A stretch of DNA of 64,000 nt from Scatophagus argus (GCF_020382885.2 NC_058510.1:9606862-9670861); one strand, 5' to 3'; counted from the first letter of the stretch, positions 41,143 through 51,595 are shown. Notes: generated by a model from the letters alone, not told the origin. Made by a program: numbers and translations.

Positions 41143-43715
41143 ATGAGAGGTATCGCAGTACTTTGCTTGGTGGGATTCATTCTCGCAGCTTCGGTAAGAC
41201 AGTGTGGGAAGAGCAGTGGATTCTCCCAGATTTCCTGAAAAGGGAACAACTTTAATTTTAATTTAAAATGATTAATGCTGCTATAGCTCTATGCATTTTG
41301 TCTTATTCTCTAATTTGCTAAATAAAATACAACAGTTTACTACTACTTGCACTGTACTCTACTACTGTGCAATGCTTTGAATTTCTGCAGCTTGATTTTT
41401 GATACCCAAGGCTCACAAGGAGTCTACATAAATCATTCAGTTGATATTTAATATGCTATTTATATATAAAATTATAGGACTATCGTTTAACTAACAAGTA
41501 AGCGCCAAACACAGATTGTAGGATCAGCCTTCAGATTTAAACGTATTAACTAAGAACTCTGATGGATGGCCATTTTTTTGATTTGTTTAATAAGCAGGAG
41601 CATTTATCATGCTGCTGCTTCCTCTGTGGAACTTGTTTACCGACTGATTACATGCTGCTTTGTTTGTAATCTTATGTCAATGACCTTGTGGAAAGTAAAC
41701 AAACAAAAAAGCAAAAGGATATCATGCAAACACCTAATTGTGTCTTTAGTTTAGAATTGTGTTTTGTTTTTTAATTCAAGTGTTATATATTTCAATTTCA
41801 GGTGTCCAAGGGAGCCACGGGGCCAACTCAAAAGAACCCTGACAAAACAACAACAAAGCCAAAGGTTGGTATATAAAAAAAAAAATGACAGCAGAAGAAA
41901 GTGATTTTTTTAAATTCATGTTCAAGCTTGGTCCGAGATATTACTGAGGGCACTTCTGTAAGTGGAGACTGACTATTACTTACAAGCTTCACTTACACCA
42001 AATGAAGCATAAAGAGTTTCAGGTGCTGTTCTTCACCTGAAAGCTGTTGTCTTGTTTGATCCATATTCAATGATAAATAGAAAACACTCCATTATAACCT
42101 AATACAATTGAACAGCCCCAAACTAAAGCGTTCGTAACAACCATGAAGGTGAATAAACACCTCGAAAATTAAACTCAGTATTATATAACTTATCAAGGTG
42201 GGGTCTACTTAAAGCCTGTTGTATCTAAAATTTTAGTTGTATGGTAGCTTGTTGGACGTAATAAACTCACAACTGTGTGTAAATAAGAAGACTCTTAAAA
42301 TTGTTATGTAATGAGTTGTGTAATCCATCACACGTTTGCATTATATTTTACTGCTAAGAATTAAAATGAGTGTAAACATAAAAAAAAAAAATCATTAAAC
42401 AAATTAATTTTGTTGCAAACTTATACGAAATAAGTTTCTGAAATACGCATTTCAGGATCTCTTTTATTCCCCTTTGTTTCGTGTTTAACATTTGGTAAAT
42501 TTTTTGGGGGAAATGCTAGTCACATAATTAAAGTTTATTAGCTTCAATTTTGACAATATTTAATGTAGACTTAGATGTTTGCTGTAAAGGATACCAACAT
42601 AAATTAGTCTTAAGTGGCCCCTAATTCATTTTTATGCAATATATAAATGAATAGCTTCTTGGAATTTGGGGAAAATCACAGAAATATGGTAGCGTAGCTA
42701 ACAGTTTAGCTTGAATTTGAGATCATGTGATTTGGTCACATGGCATTCCAGAAGCAAATCTGGCCACAATGGTTATTTACAGCTACATTTCCCAAAACGC
42801 CAGGCAAGCGCCCACAAGGTTGCACCAGCAAAAAACTGCAGTGACTTTCAGGTTGTCGTATGCAGTGCTAGCTAGTGTCGTTATCGGCTCCAGAATCAAC
42901 CGCAGTGAAACTTATTTCCACCACATCCACCTGTTCTCAAAATCTGTGCTTTTACCATCTTCCTCAGGATTGCTGTGGTTGTCTATGTCTTCACGTTTTC
43001 TCTTTTACCCACAAATAACCAATTCTTCTTGTTTTACGGAGGTTGGCATCTATCTTATTGGAGCATTACCGCCATTTTCAGTTTGAATAGCCTGCCACTT
43101 TTAAATTTATACTATTAGGCTCCATGCAGCCACCTTGTGGCCGCTGACAGCGGGAGGGTGATGGACTAAATGAAATAGTACGTTTTACTGATGAACTGAG
43201 ACAACATACAGAGGGTGTGGAGTGTGCATCATTGCATGTATATAAAATATACTCAAAGCACCATCTATTTTTTTTCCATTACCATAACTCAAAATCTTTT
43301 AGCATTCACCTCTGGGTATCACATTCATTAGGACAGATTAAATTGGATGAAAGGGGGCTTGAGAAGCAGCACATACCCAACACTGATTATACAGCTTAAA
43401 GTATCTGGTAGGCAAACCTAAAGACAAGTTGTCTTCATATGGAATGATCATACACTTTGAAAGAATTCATCACAGATGCATCAACATGATTACATTGTAG
43501 TATTACTTTAAATTCCTCAATTTTCTTTTCCTTTAGCTCATAGGTGTGTACAGTTTTCTTGAGAGTGCCCATGGTTTTCCACCGAAACCAACAGAAGAAA
43601 ATGTGATCCAGGTAAAAAAGAAAAAAGAAAAGAAAAATGTGTAATCACCACTCATTACATTATGAGTAAAAATTAACTGTTGGTCATCCTGTCTTTTCAG
43701 GACAGCCAAAAGTGA
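41143..43715 (+). CDS. Unrecognised secreted peptide, type 2 copy 1
   Basis: Product not recognised. Four phase-0 exons: 41143-41193 (signal peptide, MRGIAVLCLVGFILAAS), 41802-41864 (21 residues, Thr/Lys-rich, DKTTTKPK), 43537-43611 (25 residues, LIGVYSFLESAHGF then PPKPTEENVIQ) and 43701-43715 (DSQK and stop). Total 67 residues; AATAAA at 43816-43821. The predicted mature peptide is about 50 residues and has no cysteine. Every exon is flanked by good AG and GT signals. The signal exon and its leader (AGAGGCTAATTCATGCTCAAG) match the type 1 gene, so the two are paralogs. The 1.67 kb intron at 41865-43536 holds a probable old repeat around 42640-43150. Confidence 0.65.
42640..43150. repeat. 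Probable old interspersed repeat in type 2 intron (copy 1)
   Basis: A block with a higher GC content than its surroundings, ending near GCAGCCACCTTGTGGCCGC, a motif often seen at the ends of fish interspersed repeats. The same block is in unit 2 at about 48390-48900. Family assignment is a guess; it could be unique sequence. Confidence 0.3.
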
Positions 43716-44866
43716 AAGAAGACAGAAAGCAAAGAGCATGGACAAATGGCTACATGTAACATCCAGAGACATCAGAGACATGAGAGACAATGACCATTTG
43801 ATATTATCTCCTGCAAATAAACTTCAAACTCTCCTACTGTGAGAGACAAGTTTGTTCTCTTTTTTTATTAATATGCTCTGTCAAATGAAAAGTCAAATCA
43901 AAGTCCAGGAACTTTTAATAATTTATCCTTAAGATGTCAAAATCAACACCTTATCTAACAAAATGAGACCATAAGAATTGAGTAAATGAATATGGGATGA
44001 ACAGCTTGATAACAGAAGTCTGAAGTTTACATATAGACAGTACCCTTTCTGGAAAAAAGACACAGTAGAAATCTACATTTTCACCGATTAAAGATTCAGA
44101 CAAGACTTCATTCACAAGGATCACTTTATTTTTTGTGTTAGGCTCTTCTCTTTTTGTCACAAATATTATCTACGTCCACCCACAGTGTCCCAGCAGGGAT
44201 AAACGCTCCTCAACATCTTGTCTTACGGAAAAGACAAAAACATAGAACATAAATCCAGTTCTTCTTCACTTTTCTTAATATAACTATGCTTGTAGCAAAA
44301 ACCCATTTGATTTAAATTGGGCGAACCACTGGGTGTGGTGAGTTTGTTTTTACAGATCGTTTTCCTGTTATGTCAAAATGTCGGACATGAAAACAATCTA
44401 TAGGCAAAGATTAAAATTGATGTGTGCAACTTCCACATAGACTCACCAAATAAACATGAATTCAAGGCTTTGCAGATCAAAAAAAGTCCAGGTAGACAAA
44501 GTTGGCGGATGTAAACTATTAGACCTATTCTAATTATAGCTTTTCATTTAAGTTGGTAATATGGAAGGGTGCTGGGCCTACGTAAAACCTACCTGTAGTT
44601 TGCAATCTGAAAATCACAAGTTTTCAAATCAGGGTTTAAACAGTTTTCGCCGGTTAACAAGTTTTAAACTATCGACACCTGAAATGTTTTGACTTGGAAT
44701 CTACCAAACTCAATTCTGCTCGCTGGGGGACGACGGGTAGTTTAACGGTCAAATTTGAACTCAAAACGAAACAACACTTCAACGTTAAAATCACATAAAA
44801 GTTACCCAGATCTTTTATTTCCAGTTATCTTACAAAGAAAGTTATTAAAACGAAGAAACAGTCTAC

Positions 44867-44962
44867 CTGTCCGTCTGGAAGACATTCAATAAGGTCTTGG
44901 GCGAAGTTTGGCGTTGGTCTGATCCGGACAAACACTTGGACCTCACTGCTGTGAGCCTTCAT
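44867..44962 (-). CDS. kif9: Duplicated kif9 first coding exon (distal copy)
   Basis: Identical over all 96 bases to kif9 exon 1 at 39167-39262, with the same ATG, the same GTAGAC donor and the same upstream X-box-like site. No copy of kif9 exon 2 or later exons follows within the unit. It is therefore either an orphan fragment or a distal alternative first exon that splices over about 6.5 kb to the exon at 38380-38209. The second is possible in frame because the sequences are the same. It lies antisense to nothing in unit 2, but such a transcript would cross the unit 1 peptide genes antisense. Confidence 0.8.
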
Positions 44963-45144
44963 ACCACCTCTGTCATTAACACGACGACAACTGAATAAAA
45001 CTTATGTCACATTGTACAAATATACGAACTAAATCCACCTCACGTACTCGAACGTGAGGTTTTCGGACAAAAATGGGTCATTTTCCGGCTCACTTTGATC
45101 AGTTTCCGTCCATTTCGTTTGTTCACCTGACGCGGTTTCCATTT

Positions 45145-45158
45145 AGCGTCATGGCAAC
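45145..45158. promoter_or_regulatory. X-box-like RFX site, distal copy
   Basis: A second intact copy of the AGCGTCATGGCAAC element, about 183 bases upstream of the duplicated kif9 exon 1. Its preservation is compatible with a working distal promoter, though the duplication may be too young for this to be informative. Confidence 0.45.
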
Positions 45159-45484
45159 CACCGCGACCGCGCGCGCACAGTGTGGCGAAGTAGCGAAGCG
45201 CGCGCCCACTAACTAGCGTGCCACCTCACTAACTTCTTCAAAAGATGAATGAATCGCATTATAAAGTCATTCATTTCGATCAGAGAATAATATTCAATTA
45301 ACAGTTTAAAAAAAGATCTTAATGGGGGGAGGGGGTGAATCAGATAGGTCAGATGTAGTGACGCCATAGGTCAGATGGCGTCACATTTATTAGAGTTAGT
45401 TACTCAACAATCTCCACTCCATTGACAAGGACACTAAAGCAACTGCAACTGTATGTGCGGATAAGAGGCTAATCTGTGTTCAAA

Positions 45485-46540
45485 ATGAAGATGCTCATTC
45501 TGCTCGGTTTAATGGGATTAATTCTTGCAGCATCAACTTCTGCACTGGTAAGAGTGGTGGTTTTCCCCAGATACAATACTGAAATTATACTGAAATTATA
45601 GTTCTGAAATTTGTTGAATTTCCTGAATGTGATTTTCAAGCCATGGCCTCTCTGGAATCCAAGCTGCTCAAACTGGATCTGTGACAATCAGACAGACAAA
45701 TTCAAGATCAAAATCTCAAATTGTCGTTGATCAGTGCCATCAATAAATCAGTCATATGATCTAACAACCTTTGATGAGTAACTGAAAACCGCAGATCCTT
45801 TAATTTTCTGTCGGATAATGAAATAAATTTGAATCACCACTGTACGTAACATTTCAGTGTTCCAATTAGGTGTTCGGATATGTATCTAAAATTCAAATTA
45901 TGACTTTTCTTTGCTTACATTTCTTCTTTCATTCTGATACCACTCTGACATGAAATACAATTTGTTTGTCATTAAGAACAAAACTAATCTGTACAGTTTT
46001 ATAGCACGCACCATACTTTTTGTCTGAAAACTTGTAACTCCTGTTATTTTATTATTTAGCAGTCCTATTTGAAATCAAATGTCAATGTCCTTGCTGCTGA
46101 ATTTGACAAACAAATGCAAGTCAAATTAACATTAAGTAAACACTATTATGTGTTTGGACTAAAGGTAAATCATTTCAATTTTCAGTGGGAACATGGGAGC
46201 AGGAGACCACTGGAAAATGAACATGGGTTTAACTCATCGACCAACTCAACAACAAACTCAACAACGAGCCCAACAACAAACCCAAAACTGGTAGGTAGAG
46301 TTTGTGGAAGAAAGCGATTTTACTTTCCTCAAAGAGGTTTTGGGAAGTTTATGTATAGATAGTGTGAGATGTTTTTGTTAATGATGTCACCTGCCTCAGA
46401 CAGTTTGACTTGTTTGGCATGGATGAAATTTTGAATGAAAATTGTTTAGGGAAAGAACAGAAACATAAAACATAAATTCAGTTCCTTGCCATTTTAAACA
46501 GGCTTATATGAAATTCTATGCTTACTTGAGAGGAATGTAA
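45485..46540 (+). CDS. Unrecognised secreted Asn/Thr-rich peptide, type 1 copy 2
   Basis: The duplicate of the gene at 39787-40820. Exons 45485-45547, 46186-46290 and 46502-46540; AATAAA at 46546-46551. Compared with copy 1 the model has three base changes, all silent (Ile ATA to ATT, Leu TTG to TTA, Thr ACA to ACG), so the two predicted proteins are identical. Silent-only divergence supports the reading frame and suggests that both copies are constrained. The upstream CRE palindrome of copy 1 is altered here (45376-45383). Confidence 0.6.
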
Positions 46541-46861
46541 GTCTTAATAAAAAAATCTGGGGTTAAAATGTTCATTAGAAGTAATGAACTTGGATATGTA
46601 TTGGGGTTAAATACTTTTTGATTTAGGCATAATTAACTTCCAGTGGCCTAATATGAGCACAAAAAAACTTTCAAATGGGAAGCGATAAACATCCAGCAGT
46701 AGGTAGACTTTGTCTGAGTAAACTATTTCATGTTTGTCAACAAATATACAGAGATGGACTTTGACATTAAACTTGAAATAAAGTACAACATGTTTTTGCG
46801 GCAGTGTAACAGAATCAGGTGAAAGCAGGTGTGTGAGAACAGAGGCTAATTCATGCTCAAG

Positions 46862-49573
46862 ATGAGAGGTATCGCAGTACTTTGCTTGGTGGGATTCATT
46901 CTCGCAGCTTCGGTAAGACAGTGTGGGAAGAGCAGTGGATTCTCCCAGATTTCCTGAAAAGGGAACAACTTTAATTTTAATTTAAAATGATTAATGCTGC
47001 TATAGCTCTATGCATTTTGTGTTATTCTCTAATTTGCTAAATAAAATACAACAGTTTACTACTACTTGCACTGTACTCTACTACTGTGCAAGTAGTAGTA
47101 AACTTGAATAAACTTTTTTTTTTGATACCCAAGGCTCACAAGGAGTCTACATAAATCATTCAGTTGATATTTAATATACTATTTATATATAAAATTATAG
47201 GACTATCGTTTAACTAACAAGTAAGCGCCAAACACAGATTGTAGGATCAGCCTTCAGATTTAAACGTATCAACTAAGAACTCTGATGGATGGCCATTTTT
47301 TGATTTGTTTAATAAGCAGGAGCATTTATCATGCTGCTGCTTCCTCTGTGGAACTTGTTTACCGACTGATTACATGCTGCTTTGTTTGTAATCTTATGTC
47401 AATGACCTTGTGGAAAGTAAACAAGCAAAAAAGCAAAAAGGATATCATGCAAACACCTAATTGTGTCTTTAGTTTAGAATTGTATTTTGTTTTTTAATTC
47501 AAGTGTTATATATTTCAATTTCAGGTGTCCACGGTGTCATCTCAAAAGAACCGTGACAAAACAACAAAAAAGCCGGTTGGTATAAAAAAAAATTACAGCA
47601 GAAGAAAGTGATTTTTTTAAATTCATTTTCAAGCTTGGTCCGAGATAGGGCACTTCTGTAAGTGGAGACTGACTATTACTTACAAGCTTCACTTACAGTT
47701 ACTTTTCACCAAATGAAGCATAAAGAGTTTCAGACGCTGTACTTCATCTGAAAGCTGTTGTCTTGTTTGATCCATATTCAATGATAAATAGAAAACACTC
47801 CATTATAACCTAATACAATTGAACAGCCCCAAACGAAAGCGTTCGTAACAACCATGAAGTTGAATAAACATCTCGAAAATTAAACTCAGTATTATATAAC
47901 TTATCAAGGTGGGGTCTACTTAAAGCCTGTTGTATCTAAAATTTTAGTTGTATGGTAGCTTGTTGGACGTAATAAACTCACAACTGTGTGTAAATAAGAA
48001 GACTCTTAAAATTGTTATGTAATGAGTTGTGTAATCCATCACACGTTTGCATTATATTTTACTGCTAAGAATTAAAATGAGTGTAAACATAAAAAAAAAA
48101 AATAAAAAAAAAAATCATAAAACAAATTAATTTTGTTGCAAACTTATACGAAATAAGTTTCTGAAATACGCATTTCAGGATCTCTTTTATTCCCCTTTGT
48201 TTCGTGTTTAACATTTGGTAAATTTTTTGGGGGAAATGCTAGTCACATAATTAAAGTTTATTAGATTCAATGTTGACAATATTTAATGTAAACTTAGATG
48301 TTTGCTGTAAAGGATACCAACATAAATTAGTCTTAAGTGGCCCCTAATTCATTTTTATGCAATATATAAATGAATAGCTTCTTGGAATTTGGGGAAAATC
48401 ACAGAAATATGGTAGCGTAGCTAACAGTTTAGCTTGAATTTGAGATCATGTGATTTGGTCGCATGGCATTCCAGAAACAAATCTGGCCACAATGGTTATT
48501 TACAGCTACATTTCCCAAAACACCAGGCAAGTGCCCACAAGGTTGCACCAGTAAAAAACTGCAGTGACTTTCAGGTTGTCGTGTGCAGTGCTAGCTAGTG
48601 TCGTTATCGGCTCCAGAATCAACCGCAGTGAAACTTATTTCCACCACCTCCACCTGTTCTCCAAATCTGTGCTTTTACCATCTTCCTCAGGATTGCTGTG
48701 GTTGTCTATGTCTTCACGTTTTCCCTTTTACCCACAAATAACCAATTCTTCTTGTTTTACGGTGGTTGGCATCTATCTTATTGGAGCATTACCGCCATTT
48801 TCAGTTTGAATAGCCTGCCACTTTTAAATTTATACTATTAGGCTCCATGCAGCCACCTTGTGGCCGCTGACAGCGGGAGGGTGATGGACTAAATGAAATA
48901 GTACGTTTTACTGATGAACTGAGACAACATACAGAGGGTGTGGAGTGTGCATCATTGCAAAAATCTTTTTTGAGGGTGATTTTATTTTAATGTGATTTAT
49001 CTAGTTAAAGTCATGAAAAGTACATTTTAAAATGGGTCCTGATTTGAAAAAATATATCTATATATCTATATATATATATATAGATATATAGATATATATA
49101 TAGATATGTATATAAAATATACTCAAAGCACCATCTATTTTTTTTCCATTACCATAACTCAAAATCTTTTAGCATTCACCTCTGGGTATCACAATCATTA
49201 GGACAGATTAAATTGGATGAAAGGGGGCTTGAGAAGCAGCACATACCCAACACTGATTATACAGCTTAAAGTATCTGGTAGGCAAACCTAAAGACAAGTT
49301 GTCTTCATATGGAATGATCATACACTTTGAAAGAATTCATCACAGATGCATCAACATGATTACATTGTAGTATTACTTTAAATTCCTCAATTTTCTTTTC
49401 CTTTAGTTCATAGGTATGTTCAGTTTTCTTGAGAGTGCCCATGGTTTTCCACCGAAACCAACAGAAGAAAATGTGATCCAGGTAAAAAAGAAAAAAGTGT
49501 AATCACCACTCATTACATTATGAGTAAAAATTAACTGTTGGTCATCCTGTCTTTTCAGGACAGCCAAAAGTGA
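46862..49573 (+). CDS. Unrecognised secreted peptide, type 2 copy 2 (diverged)
   Basis: The duplicate of the gene at 41143-43715. Exons 46862-46912, 47525-47575, 49407-49481 and 49559-49573; AATAAA at 49674-49679. The signal exon is unchanged. Exon 2 is 12 bases shorter (two in-frame losses) and reads VSTVSSQKNRDKTTKKP. Exon 3 starts FIGMFSF instead of LIGVYSF, three replacements in five codons, then is identical. Predicted length 63 residues. The frame is kept despite the indels, which argues for a functional, rapidly changing peptide rather than decay. Confidence 0.62.
47054..47103. repeat. Perfect 17-bp inverted repeat unique to unit 2
   Basis: GTTTACTACTACTTGCA at 47054-47070 is followed by its exact reverse complement at 47087-47103 with a 16-base loop. 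Unit 1 has the left arm, but different sequence where the right arm lies (from about 41371). It sits in intron 1 of type 2 copy 2. Confidence 0.85.
48960..49106. repeat. 147-bp AT-rich segment present only in unit 2
   Basis: Absent between 43236 and 43237 in unit 1. The right part (49052-49106) is a nearly palindromic run of TATATC/GATATA units; the left part is ordinary AT-rich sequence. It is an insertion in unit 2 or a deletion in unit 1; there is no target duplication to settle which. It lies in intron 2 of type 2 copy 2. Confidence 0.75.
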
Positions 49574-50215
49574 AAGAAGACAGAAAGCAAAGAGCATGGA
49601 CAAATGGCTACATGTAACATCCAGAGACATCAGAGACATGAGAGACAATGACCATTTGATATTATCTCCTGCAAATAAACTTCAAACTCTCCTACTGTGA
49701 GAGACAAGTTTGTTCTCTTTTTTTATTAATATGCTCTGTCAAATGAAAAGTCAAATCAAAGTCCAGGAACTTTTAATAATTTATCCTTAAGATGTCAAAA
49801 TCAACACCTTATCTGACAAAATGAGACCATAAGAATTGAGTAAATGAATATGGGATGGACAGCTTGATAACAGAAGTCTGAAGTTTACATATAGACAGTA
49901 CCATTTCTGGAAAAAAGACACAGTAGAAATCTACATTTTCACCGATTAAAGATTCAGACAAGACTTCATTCACAAGGATCACTTTATTTTTTGTGTTAGG
50001 CTCTTCTCTTTTTGTCACAAATATTATCTACGTCCACCCACAGTGTCCCAGCAGGGATAAACGCTCCTCAACATCTTGTCTTACGGAAAAGACAAAAACA
50101 TAGAACATAAATCCAGTTCTTCTTCACTTTTCTTAATATAACTATGCTTGTAGCAAAAACCCATTTGATTTAAATTGGGCGAACCACTGGGTGTGGTGAG
50201 TTTGTTTTTACAGAT

Positions 50216-50740
50216 AAGTAGTTGCTGTAACTCTCTGGAAATTGAATGTTGAAAATCTTGAAATGAAAACCAATACAAGTGACCCGTTCTACACAGCCCC
50301 AGTGAGGGCTGACACAAGTTTACTTATGAAGAAAAGGCCTTGATTAAAAAGAAAAAAAAAAAAAAAGTCTTAAAACTGGGGTTTTTCCTGATATTGTAAC
50401 ATCTGTGATCATCTGGTATCAAACCACAGTAAACTAGTTGTTAACAAAAGAATGGTTTCAGATTAGAAACAAGCTTTCATTTTATCTTTTGCAGAGAGTA
50501 AACTAAAGCAAGGGCAGCAAAATCAAACAGTGGATATGAAAGACGGTTAGTAGTTGTAATCATCAGGCAAACTACATCAGCACTACATTCTTTGAAAAAA
50601 AAACAAAACAAAAAAAAACAACAACTTTTGTTTGTATACTTTTTTTTTCATCAGAGTGGTGAGATCCAGAGGCAGGCAGCAGCCTGTGAAACAACAAGCA
50701 AAGTTCCCTTCAGATGACAGCAGTTCTATCAGTAAGGCCA
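50216..50740. other. Intergenic gap between duplication unit 2 and cdv3 3' end
   Basis: No exon recognised on either strand. Contains A-rich tracts at about 50347-50365 and 50597-50622. The first plausible cdv3 poly(A) signal on the minus strand is TTTATT (reverse AATAAA) at 50742-50747. Confidence 0.5.
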
Positions 50741-50741
50741 C

Positions 50742-50747
50742 TTTATT
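50742..50747 (-). terminator. cdv3: Candidate poly(A) signal for cdv3
   Basis: AATAAA on the minus strand, about 850 bases after the cdv3 stop codon. It is the best-placed hexamer before the duplicated block. Other hexamers closer to the stop codon were not ruled out. Confidence 0.4.
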
Positions 50748-51595
50748 TAGAAATTCTAAAGGAGGATCACAACCTATTGCTTCTTGTCCATAGATCTTTG
50801 CAGAGAGTCATCAACATGAAAGGAAAACAAAACAAAGCTTCAAGTTTCTAAATTAAAGAGGAGAGCCTGATGGCCAGCCCGTACGTGGGGACTGTTGGTG
50901 TTTGCCTTGTTCACCACCACAGCGGAGAAAAGAAAAATAAAAGCTCAGTCCACATCTTCACCACCAGCTATACCGCTGAGGTAGTAACCCCACTCCTGAA
51001 ACCCCAACCGCAAATCCAAAAAAAAAAAAAAAAAAACCACCCCGAAATACCATGAGCGATTGGGTTATATCGATCTTGCAAAAAATAGATATTTTCACAG
51101 AAGTTTGTAAAATCATCTTGCCTAAAGTTATCTTCGTTCCTCTGTGGCTTTATCGAAGCAAAGTTGAAGTCCAGAGAAAAGTTGCGTCACACAACTGCTG
51201 CTCCGAGTACAATCCACAAGGGACAACTACGTCGTCTTTCGTTGCTGCTGCAGTGTTGTATGTTTGAGTGTATTTTTCTGATTCCTTTTCAATTATCCCC
51301 TCTTTTCAACAGCCCCTTCAGATGCAGTCCTTCAGTTTTGCCAACCAAATGTTATGTAAAGTGTGTTACTGATTTTATTCAAAAAGGAGCGTCACTGTAT
51401 GTGCTGCAGTGGTGTTACTGTGTGTGAGTGCGTACGTGTATGAGGCCGTGTGTATGTGTAGGCAAGTAACCAGTGTGTGGTGGCAGCATGAGCTCTGTCA
51501 GGCCTGCAATCAACACAGCTGGAGTTCAGCTTCCTTCGAGGGGCTGGTCTGGGCCGGACCGTGCTGAAGGGGCCAGAGGACGGAGGGCAGTGGCT

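Larger units (their letters stand above)
38652..44357. repeat. Tandem duplication unit 1 (about 5.7 kb)
   Basis: This segment recurs directly adjacent at 44358-50215, with near identity over almost its whole length. The left edge is recognised by TCGTTTTCCTGTTATGTCAA, at 38652 here and 44357 in the next unit. The right edge is TTTGTTTTTACAGAT, followed by unit 2 here and by unique sequence after 50215. The junction has at most one base of microhomology and no repeat at the breakpoint. Contents are part of kif9 intron 1, kif9 exon 1 and promoter, a type 1 and a type 2 peptide gene. Confidence 0.93.
44358..50215. repeat. Tandem duplication unit 2 (about 5.86 kb)
   Basis: Second copy of 38652-44357, same orientation, roughly 97-98% identical by eye outside a few indels. 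Differences include a 147-bp extra AT-rich segment at 48960-49106, a local replacement that creates a palindrome at 47054-47103, a small insertion near 45870, and changes in the type 2 peptide exons. The divergence and scattered indels argue against a simple assembly repeat, but retained allelic haplotypes cannot be excluded from sequence alone. Confidence 0.92.

Noticed and set aside
42727..43086. 119-codon open frame inside the type 2 intron of unit 1
   Set aside because: In unit 2 the same frame is broken by a stop and shortened to 81 codons, no family was recognised, and the block looks like an old repeat.
44867..44962. A complete second kif9 gene in unit 2
   Set aside because: Only exon 1, its promoter and part of intron 1 are duplicated; no later motor exon is present between 38652 and 50215 beyond this one.
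39787..49573. Assignment of the peptide genes to the SCPP (secretory calcium-binding phosphoprotein) family
   Set aside because: Phase-0 exons and a short secreted product are suggestive, but there are no Ser-X-Glu phosphorylation clusters or Pro/Gln-rich exon and the locus is not near sparcl1. Left as unrecognised.
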